Assembly (NCBI GenBank): GCA_022376925.1
Contig: JAIOJX010000006.1
Location: 60,039,394-60,103,393 of the forward strand
Direction of reading: 5' to 3'
DNA: 64,000 nt
Source of the DNA: Tragulus kanchil
Taxonomy: Eukaryota > Chordata > Mammalia > Artiodactyla > Tragulidae
Shown here piece after piece: positions 11,594-25,175 of this stretch. Position 1 is the first letter of the stretch; every line of letters starts with the position of its first letter. The notes below the pieces were generated by a model. That model worked only from the letters and a program-made list of their open reading frames with translations, was not told the DNA's origin and made no database searches. Both the position numbers and the translations under genes were made by a program.

Positions 11594-14063
11594 AGCTCTA
11601 GTGTGAACTACTCTCACACACTATTTTTTGGATTGTTATCACATTTTTTAACTCTCTCCAGAATCTAATCTTCCAATTCATCTTGCACATTACTTTCTGG
11701 TCACATATCTTATACACAGAAGATGAAAAGCATAAGAGATGGAGTCACTGACTATGCAGCTAATATTCAAGTATGTTAGATGACTTCTTTGGCTACATTT
11801 TATTCATTTGAAAAGGAAGAGGTTCAACTAAATCAGTAGTTTTTAAACTTCACAACAAATCAATGAGATATTCTTACACAGGAAATTACACTACTCCTTA
11901 ATGTCATTAAATAAATAAATATATATATATCTGAACAGGTTTTCCTACCTTTCAAAATATATTAATATTTATTCACCCTTCCATTAATCTCTCTAAAGCA
12001 AGATTTCAGTTGCCTTAAAGGACATTTACTTCAATTCACCTGACTCAAACTTCCTTCTAATGTGTCTCTTTCTTTCATTTTATCTATAGAGCAATTATTT
12101 CCAGGTTTCTGTCTCATTTCACACTTTTAATTAAAGCTTCTAAAGTGTGAGAATTGACTGCTTTCTTATCTTCTCCAGAATGCTAATACACCATTTTCCT
12201 GGGGAAGAGTATGTTAAAAACACTCATAACTGTCTCTTTAGCTAGGCAGGATGCTTGCTGAATTGGAATCAGGACATCATTAGATAATAGATATGAGAAA
12301 CTGAAAAGTACTGGACAGAAGCTAGCAGAGTGATAAATAAACTAATAAGTTTAATAAGCTAATGTGCTTGTGTGACATCATTTTAACTAATTAATAACAG
12401 TAAGAACCAAAAAATGCTAGTTTAGGTTACAACAAGTTTCTCTGGGAGCAGATAGCTCTGATCCTTGGCCTAGTTTTTAAGCACTAGGATGATATTCCAG
12501 AGGAAATTGTATGTCATTTCTTTTTTTTTTTTTTAGTCTGACTTCTTTTTTTTTTTTTTCTTTATTTTAAAGATTTCACAGAGTTTTGGTGTTCACCAAC
12601 GTGTATGTTCCCAGATCATTCATATGCATATACATGGACCCTCCCCCCACTCAGTCCCTCCAGACCATCGCCCCAAGTGGTTGTAGGTACTCCTATTCCT
12701 TAGCACAATGACAATAGCTATCTTTTCCACACATGACAGTATAGGTTTCCATGTTACTCCTCCATGCCTCCCTCCCACTGTTCGGTCTCCACAATGTCTT
12801 TATGTCTATTCTCTGTTTTTTCATGAGCTCTAGTGTGAACTACTCTCACACACTATTTTTGGATTGTTATCACATTTTTAACTCTCTCAGAATCTAATCT
12901 TCCAATTCATCTTGCACATTACTTTCTGGTCACATATCTTATACACAGAAGATGAAAAGCATAAGAGATGGAGTCACTGACTATGCAGCTAATATTCAAG
13001 TATGTTAGATGACTTCTTTGGCTACATTTTATTCATTTGAAAAGGAAGAGGTTCAACTAAATCAGTAGTTTTTAAACTTCACAACAAATCAATGAGATAT
13101 TCTTACACAGGAAATTACACTACTCCTTAATGTCATTAAATAAATAAATATATATATATCTGAACAGGTTTTCCTACCTTTCAAAATATATTAATATTTA
13201 TTCACCCTTCCATTAATCTCTCTAAAGCAAGATTTCAGTTGCCTTAAAGGACATTTACTTCAATTCACCTGACTCAAACTTCCTTCTAATGTGTCTCTTT
13301 CTTTCATTTTATCTATAGAGCAATTATTTCCAGGTTTCTGTCTCATTTCACACTTTTAATTAAAGCTTCTAAAGTGTGAGAATTGACTGCTTTCTTATCT
13401 TCTCCAGAATGCTAATACACCATTTTCCTGGGGAAGAGTATGTTAAAAACACTCATAACTGTCTCTTTAGCTAGGCAGGATGCTTGCTGAATTGGAATCA
13501 GGACATCATTAGATAATAGATATGAGAAACTGAAAAGTACTGGACAGAAGCTAGCAGAGTGATAAATAAACTAATAAGTTTAATAAGCTAATGTGCTTGT
13601 GTGACATCATTTTAACTAATTAATAACAGTAAGAACCAAAAAATGCTAGTTTAGGTTACAACAAGTTTCTCTGGGAGCAGATAGCTCTGATCCTTGGCCT
13701 AGTTTTTAAGCACTAGGATGATATTCCAGAGGAAATTGTATGTCATTTCTTTTTTTTTTTTTTAGTCTGACTTCTTTTTTTTTTTTTTCTTTATTTTAAA
13801 GATTTCACAGAGTTTTGGTGTTCACCAACGTGTATGTTCCCAGATCATTCATATGCATATAAATGGACCCTCCCCCCACTCAGTCCCCCCCCCTCCAGAC
13901 CATCGCCCCAAGTGGTTGTAGGTACTCCTATTCCCTTAGCACAATGACAATAGCTATCTTTTCCACACATGACAGTATAGGTTTCCATGTTACTCCCTCC
14001 ATGCCTCCCTCCCACTGTTCGGTCTCCACAATGTCTTTATGTCTATTCTCTGTTTTTTCATGA
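11594..14063 (+). repeat. Kilobase direct duplication, pair 4
   Basis: Copy 1 is about 11594-12826 and copy 2 about 12827-14063, offset 1232 bp. Differences are mostly homopolymer lengths (T, C and A runs), as expected from sequencing error. Both copies hold intergenic DNA, the L1 insertion point and the L1 3' end. Confidence 0.92.
12541..12826 (-). mobile_element. L1 3' end, duplicate copy
   Basis: The antisense L1 3' UTR and poly(T) of the long L1 at 13752-25607, repeated because of duplication pair 4. Confidence 0.75.
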
Positions 14064-16203
14064 GTTCACTGCGTGTGTTATCATGACCATCTTACTAGAT
14101 CCCATATATATGAGTTAGTATACTATACTTGTCTTTCTCTTTTTGACTCACTTCACTCTTTATGATAGGTTCTAGAGCCAGCCATCTCATTAGGACTGAG
14201 TCTTCTGCATTTCTTTTAACAGCTGAGTAGTATTCCATTGTATATATGTACCAGTGCTTCTGTATCCATTCATTTGTCGATGGACATCTAGGTTGCTTCC
14301 ATGTTCTGGCCATTGTATAGAGAGCTGTAATGAACATTGGGGTACAGGTGCCTCTTTCACCCTTGATTTCATCAGGATATAGGCCTAATAGTGGGATTGC
14401 TGGGTCATAGGGTACTTTTATTTTTAGTTTTTTAAGGAATCTCCATACTGTCTTCCATAGAGATTGTATCAATTTACATTCCCAACAGCAATGCAAGAGG
14501 ATTCCCTTTTCTCCGCACCCTCTCCAGCATTTACAGTCTGTCGATTTGTTGATGATGGCTATTCTTACGGGTGTGAGGTGGTATCACATTGTGGTTTTAA
14601 TTTGCATTTCTCTAATAATAATCGAGGTTGAGCATCATTTCATGTGCTTTGGGGCCATCTGTATGTCCTCTTTGGAGAGTTGTCTCTTTAGATCTTTTTC
14701 CCATTTTTTGATTGGGTTGTTCGTTTTTCTGGTGCTGAGTTGTCTGAGTTGCTTGTAGATTTTGGAGATTAATTCTTTGTCTGTTGTTTCATTTGCTATG
14801 ATTTTCTCCCACTCTGTGGGGTGTCCGTTCAGCTTTTTGGTGATTTTCTTTTGCTGTACAAAAGTTTTTAAGTTTCACGAGGTCCCACGTGTTGACTTTT
14901 CTTTTCAGTTCCGTGATTTTAGTAGGTGGGTCAGAGAAGATCTTGCTTTGATTGATGTGCTTGAGGGTTTTGCCTATATTCTCCTCTAAGAGTTTGATGG
15001 TTTCTGGTCTTAAATTTAGGTCTTTAACCCGTTTTGAGTTCATCTTTGTGTATGGTGTCAGGGAATGTTCCAACTTCATTTTCTGCATGTAGCTGTCCAA
15101 TTTTCCCAGCACCAGGCTGTCTTTATGTCTATTCTCTGTTTTTTTCATGAGTTCACTGCGTGTGTTATCATGACCATCTTACTAGATCCCATATATATGA
15201 GTTAGTATACTATACTTGTCTTTCTCTTTTTGACTCACTTCACTCTTTATGATAGGTTCTAGAGCCAGCCATCTCATTAGGACTGAGTCTTCTGCATTTC
15301 TTTTAACAGCTGAGTAGTATTCCATTGTATATATGTACCAGTGCTTCTGTATCCATTCATTTGTCGATGGACATCTAGGTTGCTTCCATGTTCTGGCCAT
15401 TGTATAGAGAGCTGTAATGAACATTGGGGTACAGGTGCCTCTTTCACCCTTGATTTCATCAGGATATAGGCCTAATAGTGGGATTGCTGGGTCATAGGGT
15501 ACTTTTATTTTTAGTTTTTTAAGGAATCTCCATACTGTCTTCCATAGAGATTGTATCAATTTACATTCCCAACAGCAATGCAAGAGGATTCCCTTTTCTC
15601 CGCACCCTCTCCAGCATTTACAGTCTGTCGATTTGTTGATGATGGCTATTCTTACGGGTGTGAGGTGGTATCACATTGTGGTTTTAATTTGCATTTCTCT
15701 AATAATAATCGAGGTTGAGCATCATTTCATGTGCTTTGGGGCCATCTGTATGTCCTCTTTGGAGAGTTGTCTCTTTAGATCTTTTTCCCATTTTTTGATT
15801 GGGTTGTTCGTTTTTCTGGTGCTGAGTTGTCTGAGTTGCTTGTAGATTTTGGAGATTAATTCTTTGTCTGTTGTTTCATTTGCTATGATTTTCTCCCACT
15901 CTGTGGGGTGTCCGTTCAGCTTTTTGGTGATTTTCTTTTGCTGTACAAAAGTTTTTAAGTTTCACGAGGTCCCACGTGTTGACTTTTCTTTTCAGTTCCG
16001 TGATTTTAGTAGGTGGGTCAGAGAAGATCTTGCTTTGATTGATGTGCTTGAGGGTTTTGCCTATATTCTCCTCTAAGAGTTTGATGGTTTCTGGTCTTAA
16101 ATTTAGGTCTTTAACCCGTTTTGAGTTCATCTTTGTGTATGGTGTCAGGGAATGTTCCAACTTCATTTTTCTGCATGTAGCTGTCCAATTTTCCCAGCAC
16201 CAT
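14032..16203 (+). repeat. Kilobase direct duplication, pair 5 (inside L1)
   Basis: Copy 1 is about 14032-15116 and copy 2 about 15119-16203, offset 1087 bp, nearly identical. It doubles the ORF2 C-terminal region and part of the 3' UTR. Confidence 0.92.
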
Positions 16204-18237
16204 TTGTTGAAGAGGCTGTCTTTGTCCCATTTTATATTTTTGCCTCCGTTGTCAAAAATAAGGTACCCATAGGTGCGTGGGTTTATCTCTGGGTTCTCAA
16301 TTTTGTTCCATTTGTCTATATTTCTGTTTTTGTGCCAGTACAATACTGTCTTGATGACGGTTGCTTTGTAGTAGAGTCTGAAGATAGGGAGGCTGATCCC
16401 TCTAACTCTGTTTTTCTTTCTCAGGATTGCTTTGGCTATTCGAGATCTTTTGTGTTTCCATATGAACTGTGTTATTCTTTGGTCTAGTTCTGTGAAAAAT
16501 GTCAGTGGTAGTTGAATAGGTATTGCATTGAATCTGTAGATGATATTTGGTAGTATGGTCATTTTCACAATATTGATTCTTCCGACCCAGGAACAGACTA
16601 TCTCTCAATCTGTTTAAGTCTTCTTTAATGTCCCTCATGAGTGTCTTGTAATTTTCTGTGTACAATTCTTTTGTTTCTTTGGGTAGGTTTATTCCTAGAT
16701 ATTTGATTCTTTTGGTTGCAATGGTGAAGGGGACTGCCTCTTTGATTGCGTTTTCAGATTTTTCATTGTTTGTGTATAGGAATGCCAGTGATTTCTGTGT
16801 GTTTACTTTGTATCCTGCGACTTTGCTGAATTCCTTCTTTAGATCTAGTAGCTTTGTAACCGTTTCTTTGGGATTTTCTATGTATAATATCATGTCATCT
16901 GCAAAAAGAGAGAGCTTGAATTCTGCCTTTCCAATCTGGATTCCTTTGATTTCTTTCTCTTCTTATTGCTGTTCCTAGAAATTCCAGGACTATGTCGAAT
17001 AGTAGTGGTGAAAGTGGGCACCCCTGTCTTGTTCCTGATCTTAGAGGGAATGCTTTCAGTTTTTCACCATTAATAATAATGTTCACTGTAGGCTTCTCAT
17101 AGATGGCTTTTATTATGTTGAGGTAGATTCCTTCTATGCCCATTTTCTGAAGAAGTTTGATGGTTTTTTTTGTTTTTCTTAAATTTAGGTCTTTAACCCG
17201 TTTTGAGTTCATCTTGGTGTATGGGGTCAGGGAATGTTCCAACTTCAGTTTTCTGCATGTAGCTGTCCAATTTTCCCAGCACCATTTGTTGAAGAGGCTG
17301 TCTTTGTCCCATTTTATATTTTTGCCTCCGTTGTCAAAAATAAGGTACCCATAGGTGCGTGGGTTTATCTCTGGGTTCTCAATTTTGTTCCATTTGTCTA
17401 TATTTCTGTTTTTGTGCCAGTACAATACTGTCTTGATGACGGTTGCTTTGTAGTAGAGTCTGAAGATAGGGAGGCTGATCCCTCTAACTCTGTTTTTCTT
17501 TCTCAGGATTGCTTTGGCTATTCGAGATCTTTTGTGTTTCCATATGAACTGTGTTATTCTTTGGTCTAGTTCTGTGAAAAATGTCAGTGGTAGTTGAATA
17601 GGTATTGCATTGAATCTGTAGATGATATTTGGTAGTATGGTCATTTTCACAATATTGATTCTTCCGACCCAGGAACAGACTATCTCTCAATCTGTTTAAG
17701 TCTTCTTTAATGTCCCTCATGAGTGTCTTGTAATTTTCTGTGTACAATTCTTTTGTTTCTTTGGGTAGGTTTATTCCTAGATATTTGATTCTTTTGGTTG
17801 CAATGGTGAAGGGGACTGCCTCTTTGATTGCGTTTTCAGATTTTTCATTGTTTGTGTATAGGAATGCCAGTGATTTCTGTGTGTTTACTTTGTATCCTGC
17901 GACTTTGCTGAATTCCTTCTTTAGATCTAGTAGCTTTGTAACCGTTTCTTTGGGATTTTCTATGTATAATATCATGTCATCTGCAAAAAGAGAGAGCTTG
18001 AATTCTGCCTTTCCAATCTGGATTCCTTTGATTTCTTTCTCTTCTCTTATTGCTGTTCCTAGAAATTCCAGGACTATGTCGAATAGTAGTGGTGAAAGTG
18101 GGCACCCCTGTCTTGTTCCTGATCTTAGAGGGAATGCTTTCAGTTTTTCACCATTAATAATAATGTTCACTGTAGGCTTCTCATAGATGGCTTTTATTAT
18201 GTTGAGGTAGATTCCTTCTATGCCCATTTTCTGAAGA
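16096..18237 (+). repeat. Kilobase direct duplication, pair 6 (inside L1)
   Basis: Copy 1 is about 16096-17154 and copy 2 about 17178-18237, offset 1082 bp. The junction near 17155-17178 carries an irregular T-rich stretch. Copy 1 lacks two bases in a TCTC run near 16965 relative to copy 2. Confidence 0.9.
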
Positions 18238-18341
18238 GTTTTTAACATAAATGGATGTTGTACTTTGTCAAAGGCTTCTTCTGCATCTATTGGGATGATC
18301 ATGTGATTAGTGCCTTTCAATTTGTTGATATGGTGTATCAC
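17484..18341 (-). pseudogene. L1 ORF2 reverse transcriptase segment
   Basis: An open frame of 285 codons holding the RT core: [11 protein letters not shown] at residues 77-87 and the catalytic FADD at residues 119-122, followed by YIENP. Toward its end the frame slips (the expected continuation is in another frame, at 16895-17650), so a -1/+1 shift splits ORF2 there. On the upstream side another frameshift separates it from the 298-codon segment at 18338-19234. Confidence 0.85.
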
Positions 18342-19234
18342 ATTGACTGATTTGCGGATGTTGAAGAACCTTGCATGCCTGGGATGAACCCGACTTGATT
18401 GTGATGTATGAGTTTTTTGATGTGTCGTTGAATTCTGTTTGCTAGGATTTTGTTGAGGATCTTGGCATCTAAGTTCATCAGGGAAACTGGCCTATAGTTT
18501 TCCTGTTTTGTGTTGTCTTTGCCTGGTTTGGGTATCAGGGTGATGGTGGCCTCGTAGAATGTGTTTGGAAGTTTTCTTTCCTGTGCAATTGTTTGGAAGA
18601 ATTTTAGAAGGACAGGCATTAGCTCTTCTTTAAATGTTTGGTAGAATTCGGCTGTGAAGCCATCTGGCCGTGGGCTTTTATTTTTGGGTAGATTTTTAAT
18701 CACAGATTCGATTTCTGAGCTTGTGATTTGGTTGTTCAAAGTTTCTGTTTCTTCCTGGCCCAGTCTTGGGAGATTAATCCTCTCCAAGAAACTGTCCATT
18801 TCTTCCAGGTTGTCCAGTTTGTTGCCATATAGCTGTTCATAATAGTCTCTTAGAATCCTTTGGATTTCTGCATTACCTGTTGTAATCTCTCCTTTTTCGT
18901 TGTTGATTTTGTTGATCTGGTTCTTCTCTCTCTTTTTCTTAATGAGTCTGGCCAGTGGCTTCTCAATTTTGTTTACCTTTTCAAAGAACCAGCCTTTTGT
19001 TTTATTTATCTTTACTATTGTTTCTTTTGTTTCTTTCTCATTTATTTCTGCTCTGATCTTTATGATTTCTCTTCTTCTGCTGGCTTTGGGTTGTTTTTGT
19101 TCTTCTTTTTCCAATAGTTTTAAGTGGAGGGTTAGATTATCTGCTTCATATTTTCCCAGTTTCTTGAGGTGGGATTGTATTGCTATAAATTTCCCTCTTA
19201 GAACTGCATTTGCAGTATCCCATAAGTTTTGCAC
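18338..19234 (-). pseudogene. L1 ORF2 segment between endonuclease and RT
   Basis: 298 codons beginning [16 protein letters not shown] and running through [14 protein letters not shown] and [10 protein letters not shown], conserved L1 ORF2 blocks. The N-terminal half is repeated at 19911-20387 by duplication pair 7. Confidence 0.85.
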
Positions 19235-21062
19235 TGTCGTGTGTTCATTGTCATTTTCTTCTAGGAATTGTTTAATTACTCTTTGATTTCCTCAGTGATC
19301 AGTTGGTTTTTTAGGTATGTATTGTTTAATCTCCATGTGTTTGTGTTTTTAGGGTTTTTTCTGGTAGTTGATCTCTACTCTCATTGCATTGTGGTCCGAG
19401 AAGATGGTTGATAGAATTTCAGTTTTCTTGAACTGACTGAGGTTAGATTTGTGGCCCAAGATGGGGTCTATCCTGGAGAATGTTCCATGAGCACTTGAGA
19501 AGAAAGTGTACTCTTCTTCTTTTGGATGGAACATCCTAAAGATATCGCTGAGGTCCATCTTTTCCAGTGTGGCATTTAAGGCTTGTGTTTCTTTATTAAT
19601 TTTCTGTTTGGATGATCTGTCCCTTGGTGTGAGAGAAGTGTTAAAGTCTCCTACTATGATTGTGTTAGTGTCGATGTCTTCTTTTATGTCTGAACGTATC
19701 TCTCTTATGTATTGAGGTGCCCCTGTGTTGGGTGCATAGATATTCATAACTGTTATGTCTTCCTCTTGTATAGATCCCTTAATCATGATGTAGTGACCTG
19801 CCTTGTCTCTTAGAATCTTCTTTACTTTAAAGTCTATTTTGTCTGATATGAGGATTGCTACTTCAGCTTTCTTTTGATTTCCATTTACATGAAATATCTT
19901 TTCCAGCCTTTCACATTTCTGTCCAGGTTAATCTCTCCAAGAAACTGTCCATTTCTTCCAGGTTGTCCAGTTTGTTGCCATATAGCTGTTCATAATAGTC
20001 TCTTAGAATCCTTTGGATTTCTGCATTACCTGTTGTAATCTCTCCTTTTTCGTTGTTGATTTTGTTGATCTGGTTCTTCTCTCTCTTTTTCTTAATGAGT
20101 CTGGCCAGTGGCTTCTCAATTTTGTTTACCTTTTCAAAGAACCAGCCTTTTGTTTTATTTATCTTTACTATTGTTTCTTTTGTTTCTTTCTCATTTATTT
20201 CTGCTCTGATCTTTATGATTTCTCTTCTTCTGCTGGCTTTGGGTTGTTTTTGTTCTTCTTTTTCCAATAGTTTTAAGTGGAGGGTTAGATTATCTGCTTC
20301 ATATTTTCCCAGTTTCTTGAGGTGGGATTGTATTGCTATAAATTTCCCTCTTAGAACTGCATTTGCAGTATCCCATAAGTTTTGCACTGTCGTGTGTTCA
20401 TTGTCATTTTCTTCTAGGAATTGTTTAATTACTCTTTGATTTCCTCAGTGATCAGTTGGTTTTTTAGGTATGTATTGTTTAATCTCCATGTGTTTGTGTT
20501 TTTAGGGTTTTTTCTGGTAGTTGATCTCTACTCTCATTGCATTGTGGTCCGAGAAGATGGTTGATAGAATTTCAGTTTTCTTGAACTGACTGAGGTTAGA
20601 TTTGTGGCCCAAGATGGGGTCTATCCTGGAGAATGTTCCATGAGCACTTGAGAAGAAAGTGTACTCTTCTTCTTTTGGATGGAACATCCTAAAGATATCG
20701 CTGAGGTCCATCTTTTCCAGTGTGGCATTTAAGGCTTGTGTTTCTTTATTAATTTTCTGTTTGGATGATCTGTCCCTTGGTGTGAGAGAAGTGTTAAAGT
20801 CTCCTACTATGATTGTGTTAGTGTCGATGTCTTCTTTTATGTCTGAACGTATCTCTCTTATGTATTGAGGTGCCCCTGTGTTGGGTGCATAGATATTCAT
20901 AACTGTTATGTCTTCCTCTTGTATAGATCCCTTAATCATGATGTAGTGACCTGCCTTGTCTCTTAGAATCTTCTTTACTTTAAAGTCTATTTTGTCTGAT
21001 ATGAGGATTGCTACTTCAGCTTTCTTTTGATTTCCATTTACATGAAATATCTTTTTCCAGCC
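18769..21062 (+). repeat. Kilobase direct duplication, pair 7 (inside L1)
   Basis: Copy 1 is about 18769-19915 and copy 2 about 19922-21062, offset 1153 bp, near identical apart from the ends. Confidence 0.92.
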
Positions 21063-21068
21063 TTTCAC
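20502..21068 (-). pseudogene. L1 ORF2 endonuclease domain
   Basis: 188 codons of the apurinic-type endonuclease: GHYIMIKGSIQ, NIYAPNTG, GDFNTSL and SDHNAMRVEI motifs. It ends at a stop after NYQKKP, where the intact ORF2 should continue. A shorter copy of the same segment is at 19349-19786. Confidence 0.85.
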
Positions 21069-21283
21069 TTTCAGTCTATGAGTGTCTCTAGGTCTGAAGT
21101 GGGTCTCTTGTAAACAGTATATATGTGGGTCTTGCTTCTGGATCCATTCAGCCAGCCTGTGTTGTTTGGTTGGAGCATTTAGTCCGTTTACATTAAAGTA
21201 ATTATTGATACGAATGTTCCTATTGTCATCTTCTTAGAAATTTGGTGTTTAATTTGTAAGGCTTCTCTTACTCTATTTATTAG

Positions 21284-21562
21284 CTATATCAGGCCCTTTA
21301 ACACTTGTTGTAGGGCTGGTTTTGTGGTACAGAATTCTTTTAGTTTTTCCTTGTCTGTGAAGCTTTTGATTTCACCATCAATTCTGACTGAGATTCTTTC
21401 TGCGTAGAGAATTCTTGGTTGGAGGTTATTCTCTTTTAGCCATTTAAATGTGTCTTTCCATTCTCTTCTGGCCTGCAGGGTTTCTGTTGAAAGATCCGCA
21501 GTTAAACGTATGGGGTTTACTTTATATGTTATTTGTTGTTTGCTCCCAGCTGCTTTTAGCAA
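21284..21562 (-). pseudogene. L1 ORF1 C-terminal remnant
   Basis: 92 codons with PIRLTADLSTETLQARREW and the FTDKEKLKEF region typical of the C-terminal domain of L1 ORF1 protein. Upstream on the minus strand, at about 21575-21710, lie remnants of the N-terminal region (MTEEEIDKLSERKF type), but the middle of ORF1 seems to be missing. Repeated at 22395-22673. Confidence 0.75.
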
Positions 21563-22394
21563 TCTGTCAAAGCACTAATTTCCTCTAATATTCTGTTTTC
21601 GGTGTTTTGCATCCTCATTAGTATAGCTTTTCTGAATTTTCTTTCAGATAGTTTGTCTATCTCCTCCTCTGTCATTTGAAGCGGTGTTTCTCTAGCTTGT
21701 TCCTTCATTTGTGCAGTGTTTCTCTGACGTTTCGTTATTAGGTTAATTTTTGTTTTTTTGTGTGTGTCTGTGTGTATGGAGTTCTTATTCCCACCAGACT
21801 TCTTGGTTGAATTCTCCCTTCCTTTGTGTTTCTGTCTTTGCTGAAGGGTTCAGTGGTTTGTGTCTTGGGTGGTTTTAGGCCTTGTTTACATGTGAATAAT
21901 CTCTAGTGTTATATGTACTTTGATAGTGTGGGGTCTTGGAATCAGGACTTCCACTCCGAGGATCTTTGGTTTGATGATTGGTCAAGGGGTGTAGGCTCTA
22001 TGTCTGGTTTGCTATGGTGTTCCATGATATTAGTTCACATACCAGCATCTGAGGAAGAAGAGGTGCATCCCTGATGTGTGACAGTCATCTCTTAGGTCTA
22101 TTTTGTCTGATATGAGGATTGCTACTCCAGCTTTCTTTTGATTTCCATTTGCATGGAATATCTTTTTCCAGCCTTTCACTTTCAGTCTATGAGTGTCTCT
22201 AGGTCTGAAGTGGGTCTCTTGTAAACAGTATATATGTGGGTCTTGCTTCTGGATCCATTCAGCCAGCCTGTGTTGTTTGGTTGGAGCATTTAGTCCGTTT
22301 ACATTAAAGTAATTATTGATACGAATGTTCCTATTGTCATCTTCTTAGAAATTTGGTGTTTAATTTGTAAGGCTTCTCTTACTCTATTTATTAG

Positions 22395-22673
22395 CTATAT
22401 CAGGCCCTTTAACACTTGTTGTAGGGCTGGTTTTGTGGTACAGAATTCTTTTAGTTTTTCCTTGTCTGTGAAGCTTTTGATTTCACCATCAATTCTGACT
22501 GAGATTCTTTCTGCGTAGAGAATTCTTGGTTGGAGGTTATTCTCTTTTAGCCATTTAAATGTGTCTTTCCATTCTCTTCTGGCCTGCAGGGTTTCTGTTG
22601 AAAGATCCGCAGTTAAACGTATGGGGTTTACTTTATATGTTATTTGTTGTTTGCTCCCAGCTGCTTTTAGCAA
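22395..22673 (-). pseudogene. L1 ORF1 C-terminal remnant, duplicate
   Basis: The same segment as 21284-21562, present again through duplication pair 8. Confidence 0.75.
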
Positions 22674-22918
22674 TCTGTCAAAGCACTAATTTCCTCTAAT
22701 ATTCTGTTTTCGGTGTTTTGCATCCTCATTAGTATAGCTTTTCTGAATTTTCTTTCAGATAGTTTGTCTATCTCCTCCTCTGTCATTTGAAGCGGTGTTT
22801 CTCTAGCTTGTTCCTTCATTTGTGCAGTGTTTCTCTGACGTTTCGTTATTAGGTTAATTTTTGTTTTTTTGTGTGTGTCTGTGTGTATGGAGTTCTTATT
22901 CCCACCAGACTTCTTGGT

Positions 22919-25175
22919 TGAATTCTCCCTTCCTTTGTGTTTCTGTCTTTGCTGAAGGGTTCAGTGGTTTGTGTCTTGGGTGGTTTTAGGCCTTGTTTAC
23001 ATGTGAATAATCTCTAGTGTTATATGTACTTTGATAGTGTGGGGTCTTGGAATCAGGACTTCCACTCCGAGGATCTTTGGTTTGATGATTGGTCAAGGGG
23101 TGTAGGCTCTATGTCTGGTTTGCTATGGTGTTCCATGATATTAGTTCACATACCAGCATCTGAAGAAGAAGAGGTGCATCCCTGATGTGTGACAGTCATA
23201 AAAGCCTGCAGATGTTTTCTAATATAATCATAAGATATACATACATACATATCAATCCCCACAACTGACCAGTTTTACAGAGATAAGGCACAGGAAATCT
23301 TTCTGGCAATTCATGCAATCATAGATGATACTTTCCCGTTAAGCTTTGAATTAATTGAAATAGTGCCTGAATAAATAGATCCAGCACAAGGTCCTGGCTT
23401 GGATAATTACAATGAGAGCAATTTTTAATTAGGACATGTGTTGGGGGTGATGAGGAGGAGAGTCTAAAGGTAATAAAAAGGAAAAGATTCGTCTTGTAAG
23501 GATTTTATAGGATTAGGTAGCAAATATTAGTGTGTGTATTGTTTAGTGCATTTGGAAGAGAATAGTGGAGACAGGAGGATAGGAAATTATTTATCTAGAG
23601 GATATTGGTAGATAGGAAAATGTTTTACATTTAGAACATAGAGGAAGAAAGCAGTTGGAAAGAGGAAAGACAATTAGAGTTTTTCTAGAATTAAAATTAA
23701 AATTAAAAAGATATACAATAAAATAAAATTCAAAAAAAGAAATTAAATATTAAAAAGGGCAGAAAAAATTAATGAGACCAAAAAACAAACAAAAAACACA
23801 AAAAGCAAAACAAATGAAAACAACAACAAAAACAAACAACAGAAAAACAGAATAAACAAACAAACTAATAAACCCCAAAGCAGACCAATAAATTGAATAA
23901 GCAAAATAGTCCTCCACAAATAAACAAGCAGAAGACAAAGAAAAAAAAAAGTTAAATAATGTCCCTGGTTTTTATCTTCTCATCTGCCTGATGGAAACCA
24001 ATCTGCTCTTGATGGTGGTGTCTTGATGGCATAGTCTTTCCCTTATAGGGTTTTTTTGAATTCTCCTTCCTTTGTGTTTCTGTTTGCAGGTGGTTTGTGT
24101 CTTGGGTGGTTTTAGGCCTTGTTTACATGTGAATAATCTCTAGTGTTATATGTACTTTGATAGTGTGGGGTCTTGGAATCAGGACTTCCACTCCGAGGAT
24201 CTTTGGTTTGATGATTGGTCAATTGGTGTAGGCTCTATGTCTGGTTTGCTATGGTGTTCCATGATATTAGTTCACATACCAGCATCTGAGGAAGAAGAGG
24301 TGCATCCCTGATGTGTGACAGTCATAAAAGCCTGCAGATGTTTTCTAATATAATCATAAGATATACATACATACACATCAATCCCCACAACTGACCAGTT
24401 TTACAGAGATAAGGCACAGGAAATCTTTCTGGCAATTCATGCAATCATAGATGATACTTTCCGTTAAGCTTTGAATTAATTGAAATAGTGCCTGAATAAA
24501 TAGATCCAGCACAAGGTCCTGGCTTGGATAATTACAATGAGAGCAATTTTTAATTAGGACATGTGTTGGGGGTGATGAGGAGGAGAGTCTAAAGGTAATA
24601 AAAAGGAAAAGATTCGTCTTGTAAGGATTTTATAGGATTAGGTAGCAAATATTAGTGTGTGTATTGTTTAGTGCATTTGGAAGAGAATAGTGGAGACAGG
24701 AGGATAGGAAATTATTTATCTAGAGGATATTGGTAGATAGGAAAATGTTTTACATTTAGAACATAGAGGAAGAAAGCAGTTGGAAAGAGGAAAGACAATT
24801 AGAGATTTTCTAGAATTAAAATTAAAATTAAAAAGATATACAATAAAATAAAATTCAAAAAAAGAAATTAAATATTAAAAAGGGCAGAAAAAATTAATGA
24901 GACCAAAAAACAAACAAAAAAACACAAAAAGCAAAACAAATGAAAACAACAACAAAAACAAACAACAGAAAAACAGAATAAACAAACAAACTAATAAACC
25001 CCAAAGCAGACCAATAAATTGAATAAGCAAAATAGTCCTCCACAAATAAACAAGCAGAAGACAAAGAAAAAAAAAAGTTAAATAATGTCCCTGGTTTTTA
25101 TCTTCTCATCTGCCTGATGGAAACCAATCTGCTCTTGATGGTGGTGTCTTGATGGCATAGTCTTTCCCTTATAGC
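22919..25175 (+). repeat. Kilobase direct duplication, pair 9 (L1 5' region)
   Basis: Copy 1 is about 22919-24048 and copy 2 about 24057-25175, offset about 1128 bp. Differences are mainly short indels in homopolymers. It overlaps the second copy of pair 8, so duplications are chained. Confidence 0.9.
23690..23955 (+). repeat. A-rich low-complexity tract
   Basis: Runs of AAAC/AAC/AAAT units inside the L1 5' region. Repeated at about 24815-25080 through pair 9. No protein-coding content. Confidence 0.7.

Larger units (their letters stand above)
20986..23199 (+). repeat. Kilobase direct duplication, pair 8 (inside L1)
   Basis: Copy 1 is about 20986-22095 and copy 2 about 22097-23199, offset 1111 bp. 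Small differences near the start of copy 2 (cttcagc versus ctccagc). Confidence 0.92.

Noticed and set aside
14095..23199. Intact L1 ORF2 capable of mobility
   Set aside because: Even after collapsing duplications, frameshifts near 16600/17680 and 18340 and a stop after the endonuclease segment remain.
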